Assembly: GCA_964386325.1 (NCBI GenBank)
Contig: CAYLQY010000005.1
Coordinates: 1 to 64,000 of the forward strand
Length of the DNA: 64,000 bases
Direction of reading: 5' to 3'
Source of the DNA: Anaerorhabdus sp964386325
Lineage (GTDB): Bacteria > Bacillota_I > Bacilli_A > Erysipelotrichales > Erysipelotrichaceae
Of this stretch, positions 45,201 to 53,314 are shown piece after piece (the first letter of the stretch is position 1; each line of letters starts with the position of its first letter). Both the position numbers and the translations under genes were made by a program. The notes under the pieces are model-generated. The model worked only from the letters and a program-made list of their open reading frames with translations. It was not told the DNA's origin and searched no databases.

Positions 45201-45433
45201 ATGATTCTTGCAACATACTCTAGTGTTAATGGCTCCATATAGACTTTGTCAGCCATATTTGTGTCAGTCATGATTGTTGCTGGATTAGAGTTAATCAAGA
45301 CTACCTCATAGCCTTCTTCTTTTAGTGCTAAACATGCTTGTGTTCCAGCATAATCAAACTCTGCAGCTTGACCGATAATGATTGGACCTGAACCGATAAC
45401 TAATACTTTTTTAAGATCATTTCTTTTTGGCAT
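42254..45433 (-). CDS. carB: Carbamoyl-phosphate synthase large subunit
   Basis: The protein is 1059 aa with two ATP-grasp halves (each with GSGPIxIGQxxEFDY) and a C-terminal MGS-like regulatory domain (TVSNYGTIFVTIADKDK onward). It makes carbamoyl phosphate for pyrimidines and arginine from bicarbonate, ATP and ammonia delivered by CarA. No carA is adjacent or elsewhere in the window, and no pyr or arg genes flank it. A leader peptide and terminator lie directly upstream. Confidence 0.97.
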   Translation of the reverse strand: MPKRNDLKKVLVIGSGPIIIGQAAEFDYAGTQACLALKEEGYEVVLINSNPATIMTDTNMADKVYMEPLTLEYVARIIRMERPDAVVPGLGGQTGLNLVMQLHNKGILDECQVEILGTSIESIQKAEDRECFKDMCLSINEPVIASKIANNLEEGILAAKEIGYPLVLRPAFTLGGTGGGFVDTEEEFIELMNHALTLSPVHQVLVEKSIKGYQEIEFEVMRDKTDKAIAICDMENMDPVGIHTGDSIVFAPCQTLTQEQLTTLKQSALKIIQELKIEGGCNVQFALEPNTCNYFLIEVNPRVSRSSALASKATAYPIARVTAKIAIGLTLDEIDISGIPASIEPAIDYIVAKVARFPFDKFEQANNHLSTQMKATGEVMSLGQSIEECLLKAIRGLEAGAAYPDKEKFTNMSSAELVTYIATPTDDRLFALFEALRKDVSIDEICDSTKITKYFIEAIQTIIQFEKKLRANKNDIDVLREAKKLSVADSYIAKCWNGNEYEIYKLREQNNLYPNYRIVDNVKHQQEYVPYFYSTYSKEDENRITANKKVIVLGSGPIRIGQGVEFDYSTVHAIWAIKELGYEAIIINNNPETLSTDFTVADKLYFEPLTIEDVMNIIHAENPEGVIVTLGGQTAVNLAAKLAQHNVKIIGSDTVAIERAENRDSFEKIMNQLHLNQPKGKAVFAIEEGVKIANEIGYPVLVRPSYVLGGRAMQIVNDDEQLRTYLTTAVHIDEEQPVLVDKYIIGKELEVDAISDGKDVFIPGIMEHVEETGVHSGDSISVYPTFSISNKVKDTITTYTNKLGLGLGIIGLFNIQFIVDEDEKVYVIEVNPRSSRTVPFLSKVTEIPLANVATKVMLGHSLKSQGYGTFVEPTKERWFVKVPTFSFAKIRGLDAYLSPEMKSTGEVIGYDDSLNRALYKALQASGSTVSNYGTIFVTIADKDKNYALPLIKRFYKLGFNIEATYGTAEFLKRNGIKTRVKEKISNGSNQILESLQKGHITYVINTVSHESNHAQQDGIEIRKAAVENGITMFTSLSTVNVLLNVLEEITVGVSTINSK

Positions 45434-45466
45434 AATTTTACCTCCCGTGTAAACTTAATCATTTCC

Positions 45467-45498
45467 AAAAAAAAGCTGATAACAAATGTTAACAGCTT
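45467..45498 (-). terminator. Attenuator terminator upstream of carB
   Basis: On the minus strand AAGCTGTTAAC and GTTATCAGCTT pair with one internal A-A mismatch and are followed by eight U. It lies about 34 bases before the carB start codon and begins at the last base of the leader stop codon. Confidence 0.88.
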
Positions 45499-45581
45499 TA
45501 CGTATAACGATGAAAATAAATGACAAAGGCATTTTCTGAATATTTATAGTATTTAGATGCTCTATTACTATAATTCATCAT
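45498..45581 (-). CDS. 27-codon Tyr-rich leader peptide of carB
   Basis: The ATG at 45581 follows a perfect AAGGAGG; a second ATG is adjacent. The peptide has six Tyr and two Phe among 27 residues (KYYKY and VIYFHRYT) and ends at a TAA whose last base is the first base of the terminator stem. The second half is U-rich RNA. The layout is that of a coupled transcription-translation attenuator such as the pyrBI leader of E. coli, in which low UTP slows the polymerase so that the ribosome prevents termination. Aromatic amino-acid sensing is the alternative. Confidence 0.75.
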   Translation of the reverse strand: MMNYSNRASKYYKYSENAFVIYFHRYT

Positions 45582-45606
45582 GAATCCTCCTTGCACTTCT
45601 AGATTA

Positions 45607-45634
45607 ATTTTAAAGATGTTTTCAAAAAATGCAA
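45607..45634 (-). promoter_or_regulatory. Promoter of the carB leader
   Basis: On the minus strand TTGCAT (45634-45629), a 16-bp spacer and TAAAAT (45612-45607). The leader Shine-Dalgarno follows about 15 bases downstream. The remainder of 45434-45741 holds the ilvA upstream region. Confidence 0.65.
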
Positions 45635-45741
45635 GAAATATTTCATAGAAAATTGCTAAATAGTGCAAAAATTTAAACTAAAAAAGAGTACTAATCATTT
45701 TTGAAATAAAGTAAAATAAAAATGGAAAAGAAGGTGCCGTA

Positions 45742-46962
45742 ATGAAATTAGAAATGATTCAAGAAGCTAAAGAGATTTTAAAACCTATTTTAAACAGTAC
45801 ACCCCTTATTGATGCAGTAACATTGCATGAAAAATTGTGGATAAAAGCTGAAAACCTACAAAAAACAGGAGCTTTTAAATTACGTGGAGCATATTTCAAA
45901 TTAAGTAAACTAACACCAGAAGAAAAAATGAGTGGAGTTGTAGCAGCGAGCGCTGGAAATCATGCTCAAGGGGTAGCTTATGCTTGTAGAGATATGGGAA
46001 TTAAAGGAACAATTGTTATGCCAGCTACTGCACCTTTATCAAAGATAGAGGCAACACGCAGTTATGGTGTCAATGTAGAGCTTGTTGGAGATACTTTCAA
46101 TGATGCTTATGAATATGCTAAAGAATTAGTAGCAAAGACAGGTAGTGTATTCATAGAACCCTTTAATGATGAAATTGTAATGGCAGGTCAAGGAACTATT
46201 GGGCTAGAAATAATAGAAAAAATGCCTGATGTAGAAGTAGTACTTGTACCAATTGGTGGAGGTGGACTTGCAGGGGGAATTGCTTATGCGATTAAATCAT
46301 TAAAGCCATCATGCAAGGTTTATGGGGTGCAAGCTAAACATGCACCTAGTATGAAAGTATCAATAGAAGAGAAAAAAATTACTGAATGCGAAGTAAATAC
46401 AATGGCAGATGGAATTGCTGTCAAAAAACCAGGTACTAAAACATATGATATATGTAAAGAGTATTTAGATGGTGTTGTACTAGTCAACGATAAAGAAATA
46501 TCTGCAACAATTCTAATGTTATTAGAAAAGTTAAAACTTGTTGCTGAGGGTGCAGGTGCAACGGCAGCAGCTGCAGCACTCTTTAATAAAGTTGATATTG
46601 AAGGTAAAAAGACAGTTGCTTTATTATCAGGTGGAAATATTGATGTAAACTATTTAGCACAAATTATTGACTTAGGGCTTATCAAAACAGGTAGAAGATG
46701 CACAGTATCATTCCGACTTACCGATAAACCAGGAAATTTAAAGCGTGTTATTGATACACTTTCAGAATCTGGTGCTAACATTATTACAGTAGAACATGAT
46801 CGTTTATCTAATGAAGTATTGAAACATCGATGTTCAGTAACAATTGTTATGGAAACACTTAATCAAGCGCATAAAGAAAGTCTTGTTCAAAAATTAATCG
46901 CAGATGGCTATGAAGTAGAAGTCAGAAAAGGTGAGTTAATTGCGACAGATCTAGATGAATAA
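45742..46962 (+). CDS. ilvA: Threonine dehydratase with C-terminal ACT domain
   Basis: A PLP enzyme of 406 aa that deaminates threonine to 2-ketobutyrate. PLP lysine is Lys46 in KTGAFKLRGAYFK; SAGNHAQGVAYA and GGGGLAGG bind the cofactor phosphate. The C-terminal ACT-like domain (about 320-400, TVSFRLTDKPGNLKRVIDTL) suggests allosteric control. With no ilv genes nearby, it could be catabolic (TdcB-like) or biosynthetic. It appears monocistronic. Confidence 0.92.
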   Translation: MKLEMIQEAKEILKPILNSTPLIDAVTLHEKLWIKAENLQKTGAFKLRGAYFKLSKLTPEEKMSGVVAASAGNHAQGVAYACRDMGIKGTIVMPATAPLSKIEATRSYGVNVELVGDTFNDAYEYAKELVAKTGSVFIEPFNDEIVMAGQGTIGLEIIEKMPDVEVVLVPIGGGGLAGGIAYAIKSLKPSCKVYGVQAKHAPSMKVSIEEKKITECEVNTMADGIAVKKPGTKTYDICKEYLDGVVLVNDKEISATILMLLEKLKLVAEGAGATAAAAALFNKVDIEGKKTVALLSGGNIDVNYLAQIIDLGLIKTGRRCTVSFRLTDKPGNLKRVIDTLSESGANIITVEHDRLSNEVLKHRCSVTIVMETLNQAHKESLVQKLIADGYEVEVRKGELIATDLDE

Positions 46963-46970
46963 AATATACG

Positions 46971-47010
46971 AACTCCGTAAGTTGACTGATTGTCTAAAAG
47001 CGGAGTTTTA
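46971..47010 (+). terminator. Terminator of ilvA
   Basis: AACTCCG (46971-46977) pairs with CGGAGTT (47001-47007), with a 23-base loop and a short T-run. Confidence 0.65.
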
Positions 47011-47049
47011 TTATGTATAAAAAGACAAGAGTTATTACTAAGGAATAGT

Positions 47050-47085
47050 AAAAAAATCATTCGTCAAATCGTTGAATGATTTTTA
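47050..47085 (-). terminator. Terminator of the leftward glycerate-kinase operon
   Basis: AAAAATCATTC pairs with GAATGATTTTT (11 bp). Read on the minus strand the stem runs into a T-run just beyond the GDPD stop codon. Confidence 0.82.
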
Positions 47086-47092
47086 TAAGTAA

Positions 47093-47890
47093 TTATTTGG
47101 GTTCAAATAATTCAATTACTTGAATATCGTAGAAGTTTTTGTATTCATCAAATTTTCTTTGATTTTCTATTGCCCAACCAGCAAGTGTTCTTTTGAACAA
47201 CTTATTCAAGCGGACAGCCCAATTGATTTCATTGTAACCATAGCTGATGATATCTGGTTTTGCTAAGAAATTGAGAAACATATTTTGTAATACAAATCCC
47301 TCAAGCTTTGGATATTTTTCATTTTTGAAACTTTGCGAAATTACACCTCGTAAGATTTTTGGATTTATCTTTCTGAGATAAATAATCGCAATAACATTAA
47401 AGGAACATACATAATAATTACCTGGATATTTTTCCATTAATGCTACAGTCATATCGACCAAATCTTTAAAATTCATACTGAAGTCTTTTATTTCAATATA
47501 AATAGGAACTTTTCCATTGTTGATTTTTAATACATCTTCAAATAGAGGTATTTTATCCATTGTATTAAGAAGATTGAATTTAAGTAAATCTTCATAGGTT
47601 GTTTCTTTAATAATTAAAGAAGAGTTACACATTCTTTCAAGGTTGTCATCATGAAAAACAACAACTTGTTTATCGTTTGTGAGTTGTACATCTAGTTCAA
47701 TACCATAACCTTTATTTATACATTTTTCAAAAGCTTTCATACTATTTTCTGCAATTTCTTTGTTGTCATAGAAACCACGATGATAATAGATTCCTTTAAG
47801 GGACGCTAATGCTTTTGCACGTTTATTTGTTCCTAAAACACTGTATATAATAAATAGAAGGAATAGGATTAGTATACTAATGAATATCAT
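47093..47890 (-). CDS. Glycerophosphodiester phosphodiesterase-family protein
   Basis: The protein is 265 aa. A single N-terminal membrane helix is followed by the GDPD TIM barrel: YYHRGFYDN with the catalytic His-Arg, IELDVQLTNDKQVVVFHDDNLER with the Glu, Asp and second His. Family members split glycerophosphodiesters to glycerol-3-phosphate and an alcohol. It is the last gene of the operon, overlapping the transporter gene by 14 bases. In this context its substrate may be an unusual phosphodiester. Confidence 0.88.
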   Translation of the reverse strand: MIFISILILFLLFIIYSVLGTNKRAKALASLKGIYYHRGFYDNKEIAENSMKAFEKCINKGYGIELDVQLTNDKQVVVFHDDNLERMCNSSLIIKETTYEDLLKFNLLNTMDKIPLFEDVLKINNGKVPIYIEIKDFSMNFKDLVDMTVALMEKYPGNYYVCSFNVIAIIYLRKINPKILRGVISQSFKNEKYPKLEGFVLQNMFLNFLAKPDIISYGYNEINWAVRLNKLFKRTLAGWAIENQRKFDEYKNFYDIQVIELFEPK

Positions 47891-49193
47891 TCAACTTTGC
47901 ACTCTTCTCTCTAAGCTCTCGAAGCTTTTCGCCAAAGAAAGGATAAAACTTTATTGTGATAAATGCAAGTATAAAACATACACAAGGTGCTAGTCCCATT
48001 AAAAATCTAAATCCTAGTAGAGCTTCACTTGTTTGTGAAGTAGCATTTGCGATATATCCTGTGGAATCTAGAATAAAGGCACTTACAAATCCTTGGATTA
48101 CAATACTAATACGCATGATAAGCGCATTAATTCCATAATATGAGCCCTCTCTTCTTTTACCAGTGCGGATTTGGTCCTCATCAATAATTTGTCCATACAA
48201 TACATTTGGCATAATCATAGAACCACTTACGGCGAATCCTAGGAATAAAGAGATGATGGCAACAACAAGTATATTAGGTGCTACAAAGAAGCCAAGAGTA
48301 CCTAGACAATATAAGGCAATTGATAATTGATATGTTTTTTTAGGTCCAATCTTACCTGCTAACTTAACAATAAGAGGGGTGAAAATCATAGATGAAATAA
48401 ACATAGCACCCATGATAATGGTAACTCCTAAATCATTACCTAAGACATAACCAGTATAGAAAGGCATGCTCGATGTAATAAGAATTTTTCCAGTCTCAAG
48501 AAGTAAAACACTAGTTACACAAATGATGAATGCTTTACTTGAAAATGTTTGTTTAAAAGATTCGATAAGACCTAAAGGTTCTTCTTCCATATTTTCTTTC
48601 TTTTCACGAACGCCGTAAACAGAAATTAACATTGTTATTGCGGAAACAATTGCAAAGATAATAGACATTGTTGCATAACCAAAGGCATTTACGATGGGTT
48701 GTACTAATAAAGTTGCTCCAACTGCACCAATAACACCTAAAATTTGAGAAATACCACCTACACGAGAACGATTTTTTTCATCGTTATACATTTCTGGGAG
48801 TGCTGCTGACCAGTTTAGCATAACAATTGTAAAGAAAGTATCATACAAGCACATTGCAAATAAGAAATATAAGAACAGTGTTGTTTGATTATCTAGTGCG
48901 AATTGTGGTGGCATGAAAACAAGCATGAATGATATTGCAAGAGGAATAGCACCAAACATGATATAAGGTTTTCTTCGTCCCCAACGTGATTTAGTGCGGT
49001 CAGAGAAATAACCAGCAAGAGGATCATTTATGGCATTCCAAATTCCATAGAAGAGCATTGCAAGTGCATAATAACTTGCGCTTAGACCTAATTGGTCAAC
49101 ATAGAAAAACATGTAGAATGATCCAACTGCATAACTTACAATCCCACCTGAGAAATTTGCAAGCGAGTAAGCAAAATCTTTTAACTTATTCAT
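47877..49193 (-). CDS. GPH-family glycoside/cation symporter
   Basis: The protein is 438 aa with 12 helices. The N-terminus (KDFAYSLANFSGGIVSYAVGSFYMFFYVD) and loop 2-3 (DPLAGYFSDRTKSRWGRRKPYIMFG) are marks of the glycoside-pentoside-hexuronide symporters. It probably imports the substrate of this operon. It overlaps the nitrilase gene by 8 bases and the GDPD gene by 14. Confidence 0.9.
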   Translation of the reverse strand: MNKLKDFAYSLANFSGGIVSYAVGSFYMFFYVDQLGLSASYYALAMLFYGIWNAINDPLAGYFSDRTKSRWGRRKPYIMFGAIPLAISFMLVFMPPQFALDNQTTLFLYFLFAMCLYDTFFTIVMLNWSAALPEMYNDEKNRSRVGGISQILGVIGAVGATLLVQPIVNAFGYATMSIIFAIVSAITMLISVYGVREKKENMEEEPLGLIESFKQTFSSKAFIICVTSVLLLETGKILITSSMPFYTGYVLGNDLGVTIIMGAMFISSMIFTPLIVKLAGKIGPKKTYQLSIALYCLGTLGFFVAPNILVVAIISLFLGFAVSGSMIMPNVLYGQIIDEDQIRTGKRREGSYYGINALIMRISIVIQGFVSAFILDSTGYIANATSQTSEALLGFRFLMGLAPCVCFILAFITIKFYPFFGEKLRELREKSAKLNDIH

Positions 49194-50148
49194 AAAGTGA
49201 TTCTCCTTTTATTTTTTTGTACTCATTGAATAATTGATTTTTAATGCTTTCATGACATTGAATATCTGGCTTAAATTGATTGGTTAATTTCATTGAAATA
49301 ACTTTTTTAGTTGTGGTTGATTCAATAATAGAACCATTTTGAAATAGAGTTGCGACACCGGTTATTTTAATTGCCCCATCAAGGATTAGCGGACTTTTAA
49401 TGCCATTCATCATGATTTCTTTCATACGCATATCAAGTCCACGCAGGGCTAGATAATAATTGTAATCTTCCATGTTCGCAATCGGTAAGGCGATAATTGT
49501 ACATCCTTTTTTCTTTGCGATTCGTAAGGTTTCAAAATAAGATGCATCCATACAAATCGGCATACATAATCTTCCAAAAGGTAAATCAAATGTTTTAAGT
49601 TCATGACCTATTGCTAAACCAAATTGTTTTTCCATTTCAACTAAATGTAATTTATCTTGGTAGCCAAGTATCTCACCTTGTGGAGAAAGTAAATATTGAC
49701 GATTATATATTTTATTATTCTCAATCACAAACATTGATCCACTACATACATAGATTTTATATTTCATAGCTAAATGTTGAAGTAACACAAGGGATTCTGC
49801 ATAATAATTGAATTTCTTCAGAAGATTTAAAATAGAAGTTTGAGTTGAATCGGATGAATCAGTAGATAGTTTTGATGATTTTTTAAATAGAAATGTACGC
49901 ACAAATGGAATGAACAAAAGTGGTAACATACCGAATAATTCGGGGAAACAGATAAGAGAACTGTTTTGCCGTTTTGCTTCGATGAAATAACTTTCGACAT
50001 CATGTTGGAATTCACGGATAGAATGATATTTCTTAACTTTAAAGTTAACAGCACTTACAATATTTGTGTTTGAGAATTCTTGAATTGTTATGGGTGTTGA
50101 CTTTGTTTTAAACTTTGAGCGCATATAATTATTAAATTTAGTTATCAT
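49186..50148 (-). CDS. Carbon-nitrogen hydrolase (nitrilase superfamily)
   Basis: The protein is 320 aa. The triad is visible: Glu70 in ICFPELFG, Lys166 in GYQDKLHL and Cys199 in CMPICMDASYF. It hydrolyses an amide or nitrile in the cytoplasm. It lies 4 bases after a shorter nitrilase-like gene lacking the Cys, and upstream of the GPH transporter gene. The substrate is unknown; the operon context suggests an amide of a sugar acid or glycerate. Confidence 0.86.
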   Translation of the reverse strand: MITKFNNYMRSKFKTKSTPITIQEFSNTNIVSAVNFKVKKYHSIREFQHDVESYFIEAKRQNSSLICFPELFGMLPLLFIPFVRTFLFKKSSKLSTDSSDSTQTSILNLLKKFNYYAESLVLLQHLAMKYKIYVCSGSMFVIENNKIYNRQYLLSPQGEILGYQDKLHLVEMEKQFGLAIGHELKTFDLPFGRLCMPICMDASYFETLRIAKKKGCTIIALPIANMEDYNYYLALRGLDMRMKEIMMNGIKSPLILDGAIKITGVATLFQNGSIIESTTTKKVISMKLTNQFKPDIQCHESIKNQLFNEYKKIKGESLYE

Positions 50149-50152
50149 ACAC

Positions 50153-50659
50153 TCACCATTGTTCCTTATATAAAGTAGGATTCAAGCTATCTAAAATTGG
50201 AAATGAACGATAGGCTTTCGCAAGATTGCGACGACTTAGTTTCCCTTGTTCTAATTGTCCACAATAATTTAAAGTTAAATCACAGGGTGCGTAGATAAGT
50301 AAGTCACTTGAATAATAACCGACATACATACAATTGCTTTGTGCCATATTCCACGGTCCAAGCATTAAATCATTTACTTTATTTTCTTGATCGATACATA
50401 ATACGAAGTCAACTTTCTTACAAGCAAGGTAGCGACCAATTTCTGGGACAACTACATCATCTCCTAAAACTATTGCTATAGTTAAATCACTGTATTCAAA
50501 AATGTGTATAGGATTTCCGTCATTGACTTTATATTGTGTGAATTGAAGTTCTTTGTTGATATAGAGTTCGATGAAATGAGATTGAGTGAGAATTGAACAA
50601 CCATCACTTAGTTGATTAAATGTAATACCTTCACATTGTTTGTTGGCATACTTAATCAT
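50153..50659 (-). CDS. Nitrilase-like protein lacking the catalytic Cys
   Basis: The protein is 168 aa. The frame is open for 37 more codons, but that part overlaps the glycosidase gene by over 100 bases, and GAGGAG precedes the ATG at 50659. Residues about 57-130 resemble the second half of a nitrilase domain (TIAIVLGDDVVVPEIGRYLACKKVDFVL, quoted in pieces), where the usual CYDxxFPE reads GDDVVVPE, so Gly66 replaces the Cys. The N-terminal Glu and Lys motifs are absent. It may be a non-catalytic partner of the adjacent intact nitrilase. Confidence 0.6.
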   Translation of the reverse strand: MIKYANKQCEGITFNQLSDGCSILTQSHFIELYINKELQFTQYKVNDGNPIHIFEYSDLTIAIVLGDDVVVPEIGRYLACKKVDFVLCIDQENKVNDLMLGPWNMAQSNCMYVGYYSSDLLIYAPCDLTLNYCGQLEQGKLSRRNLAKAYRSFPILDSLNPTLYKEQW

Positions 50660-52355
50660 GATGTGCTCCTCGATAGATTGAATAAGCAAGGTATCCGGCA
50701 AATGTTGCGAAAGCAGCACCTGTTTTAGCCTTTGATGTTTTTTCATCAATGGTTTCACATGCAAATCCATTATCTAATTTCATCGTTTCAAAAGAGGTCA
50801 TAATTTTTTCATTATAGCCATTCGCAAGTAAATGATTACATAAACTCATAGGCCAAATATAGGGTGCGTGTTCTGATCCTTGTCCAAAATAGATGTCTTC
50901 ATAATAATAGGTATTGCTTGTACTAAAGTATTTATTTAATGTGTTTTGGTAACGCTCATCATTTTTATCAATGAGTCCATAGTATGGAAGTGTAATGAGT
51001 GATCCCGGAGGATTATCATAAATTTCTACTTCGCCATGATCACCAATTGCATAAACAAAGATGTTATCCTTTACAAAATGTTTTAAGATATTTTCTTTTA
51101 AAGTTTCAGCACGCTGGTCATTGATAAAATCAAACATTCGATAAACTAATGTATTATCATGACACAAGAATTGATTGGTAAGTGGGTCATCACTTGGATT
51201 CAACTCGGTTCGATACAACCCAAATGTTGGTTCATACCAATGTTCTAATTGTTTAAGGATTTCAGTAACAGTATCTTTATATTCAATCATGTCTAAGACA
51301 GAATCGTCGTGAGTCATTTCAATATATTTTTCGGTGGCGATGATTACACTTACTAATTCATCTAATTCAAAGCCTGGATATAAAACATTTCCATTAATAT
51401 ATAATGCGTGGTAAGCACTGTTTTTACGATAACGAGTATATCCAAGTTGCAATAGCTCTTTGGCTTTATCTTTGTTCGCCAAAACAATACTTGGGAAAGC
51501 CCATAAATAAACATCGCGTGCCCAAAATGCGCTTGAAACATAATAACGAGGACTCCTTGAAGTAATGGCGACTAATTCTTTAGTATCAAGGGTTTCACTT
51601 AATGAAAAGTAATAGCACATATTAAGATTCAAGTTAACTAATTTTGATAGTGATTCATTATCTAAATGAAGATGACGTTTATCTAAAATTTCAATGAACT
51701 CTTCTTTGAGTTTCTTGCTTCCTCTTCTTTGCATATCCATGTTGTGAAGTGTTGCACCATCAGCATCAATACCAATTGTTAAGATGCATGTAATGACGTG
51801 TGATTCATGTTTGAGTAATTGAATTTCTTCAGCACAATCATGATTGTAACTAATGGCACAAAGTGCACCACCATGACGATATTCAACAACATTTGTGTTT
51901 GTCCATTGATTGTAAAATCGTGCGATTTCTACATTCAGTGGATAAGTTCTAAAAAGTGTTCGTGTCGCTTCCGTTAAGTTTTCAATGAATTCATAATTTA
52001 GACAAATATCTTTTTTTGCGTGAACACTTATTTCAAATACTGCACCTTGATACCCTTCGGGTGCAAATAGGCTACAGTCAATTTCGCATGACTCATCTTT
52101 ATAAACAAATGTAGGAATAAAATCATGGTCATAATTTTTGAAAGTTACGTTCACTTCTTTATTATTTATCGTTAAGTGATGTTTGAATAGGGGTTGTCCT
52201 TTAAATTCAACAAGTGAATTTGTTGCCATAAGTAATCCATTTAATGAATATATGTTTGCGTGTGTATCGATTTGTGGTAATGCAATCAAATGATTTCCAC
52301 AGAGAACGATTTCTTCATCTTCAAGTACTGAAGGAACGGTTAGTATTTTCTTCAT
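50652..52355 (-). CDS. Six-hairpin glycosidase-like protein, family unresolved
   Basis: The protein is 567 aa with no signal peptide. Residues 1 to about 230 are beta-rich. From about 245 on, an (alpha/alpha)6-barrel pattern appears: SRSPRYYVSSAFWARDVYLWAFPSIVLAN, then YPGFELDELVSVIIATEKY. The FWARD segment resembles the acid-bearing loop of GH15/GH63/GH125-type enzymes. GH63 includes mannosyl- and glucosylglycerate hydrolases, which would fit the neighbouring glycerate kinase, but the family cannot be fixed by eye. It overlaps both neighbours by 4-8 bases. Confidence 0.65.
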   Translation of the reverse strand: MKKILTVPSVLEDEEIVLCGNHLIALPQIDTHANIYSLNGLLMATNSLVEFKGQPLFKHHLTINNKEVNVTFKNYDHDFIPTFVYKDESCEIDCSLFAPEGYQGAVFEISVHAKKDICLNYEFIENLTEATRTLFRTYPLNVEIARFYNQWTNTNVVEYRHGGALCAISYNHDCAEEIQLLKHESHVITCILTIGIDADGATLHNMDMQRRGSKKLKEEFIEILDKRHLHLDNESLSKLVNLNLNMCYYFSLSETLDTKELVAITSRSPRYYVSSAFWARDVYLWAFPSIVLANKDKAKELLQLGYTRYRKNSAYHALYINGNVLYPGFELDELVSVIIATEKYIEMTHDDSVLDMIEYKDTVTEILKQLEHWYEPTFGLYRTELNPSDDPLTNQFLCHDNTLVYRMFDFINDQRAETLKENILKHFVKDNIFVYAIGDHGEVEIYDNPPGSLITLPYYGLIDKNDERYQNTLNKYFSTSNTYYYEDIYFGQGSEHAPYIWPMSLCNHLLANGYNEKIMTSFETMKLDNGFACETIDEKTSKAKTGAAFATFAGYLAYSIYRGAHHD

Positions 52356-53314
52356 GGACGTTTTACCAATCTTAAAGCATTCTCTCTAAATATTTTTCTT
52401 ATATCTTCATTTGGGATATTTATATTTTTACAAGCGCGGTATTGATCAAGGAAATAGCGAATTGCATAACCTCGTGGAAACCACTCAGAATCGCTGCCGT
52501 AGATGATTCTATCAGGTCCAATAGTACTATAGAATTTTTGGAAAAGTTGTTCGAGAGTATATGATTCCATCGTCCATTTTGTCCATAAATTATTTCCTGA
52601 AGTATCAACATATACATTTGGACATGCCCAGCAAAGTTGTAGTAAATCATTTGTATAACCGCAACCAAAATGAGGGACAATAAAATTAATGTTAGGGAAT
52701 CGCTTCGCAACTTCACCTAATACAAGTGGGGACATGTTTGGTCCACTTACAATACCACTTCCACCACCAAGGATACCAAAGTGTACAAGAACAGGAAGTT
52801 TAAGTTCATCACACACTGTCCATACTTTATCAAATTGGCGATCATTTAGTGGAACATCTACAACTGGTCCAAGAATTTTATAACCAACAAGTCCTTGATT
52901 GCATATAGCATTTCTTAGTATACTATCCGCATTTTCATCTTTTATATAATGATGTGCAAATCCTAGAAATTTATCTGGGTGCATTTTCACAACACCACTT
53001 AATATTTCATTTGTGCCACCTGTCACAAAAAATACTTTGTCGATTGGATAGCGTTTAACTTCCTCAAACCAACGTTCTGCAACTTCTTCGATGTTATCAC
53101 TTGTGTCTTCGGGAGTAGGAAAGCACCAATCCGTAAGCCAAGATGGTTGCGAATTGTTGAGGGCTTGTAATTCATCCCATTTACCTTGTCCATTCTCTTG
53201 GATATAACGATCACGGTAAGGTCTTAACCAATCATCTTGGGTTATTGGAAAATGCAAATGAAAATCAACAATTTCAAAATCAGGGAATTCAACTTCAATT
53301 TCAATTTTACTCAT
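52352..53314 (-). CDS. Amidohydrolase family 2 metal-dependent hydrolase
   Basis: A TIM-barrel protein of 320 aa. Metal ligands are visible: VDFHLHF (His19, His21), LPVLVHFG, FIVPHFG and IIYGSDSEWFPRG. Amidohydrolase-2 members include decarboxylases, lactonases and amidases. It starts 8 bases inside the glycerate kinase gene and its stop overlaps the glycosidase gene ATG. The substrate is unknown. Confidence 0.85.
   Translation of the reverse strand: MSKIEIEVEFPDFEIVDFHLHFPITQDDWLRPYRDRYIQENGQGKWDELQALNNSQPSWLTDWCFPTPEDTSDNIEEVAERWFEEVKRYPIDKVFFVTGGTNEILSGVVKMHPDKFLGFAHHYIKDENADSILRNAICNQGLVGYKILGPVVDVPLNDRQFDKVWTVCDELKLPVLVHFGILGGGSGIVSGPNMSPLVLGEVAKRFPNINFIVPHFGCGYTNDLLQLCWACPNVYVDTSGNNLWTKWTMESYTLEQLFQKFYSTIGPDRIIYGSDSEWFPRGYAIRYFLDQYRACKNINIPNEDIRKIFRENALRLVKRP

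Noticed and set aside
45434..45600. A PyrR-binding attenuator for carB
   Set aside because: No conserved PyrR anti-antiterminator sequence was seen; the region instead fits a leader-peptide attenuator.
50660..50770. An N-terminal extension of the nitrilase-like protein
   Set aside because: It overlaps the glycosidase-like gene by over 100 bases, while GAGGAG precedes the ATG at 50659.
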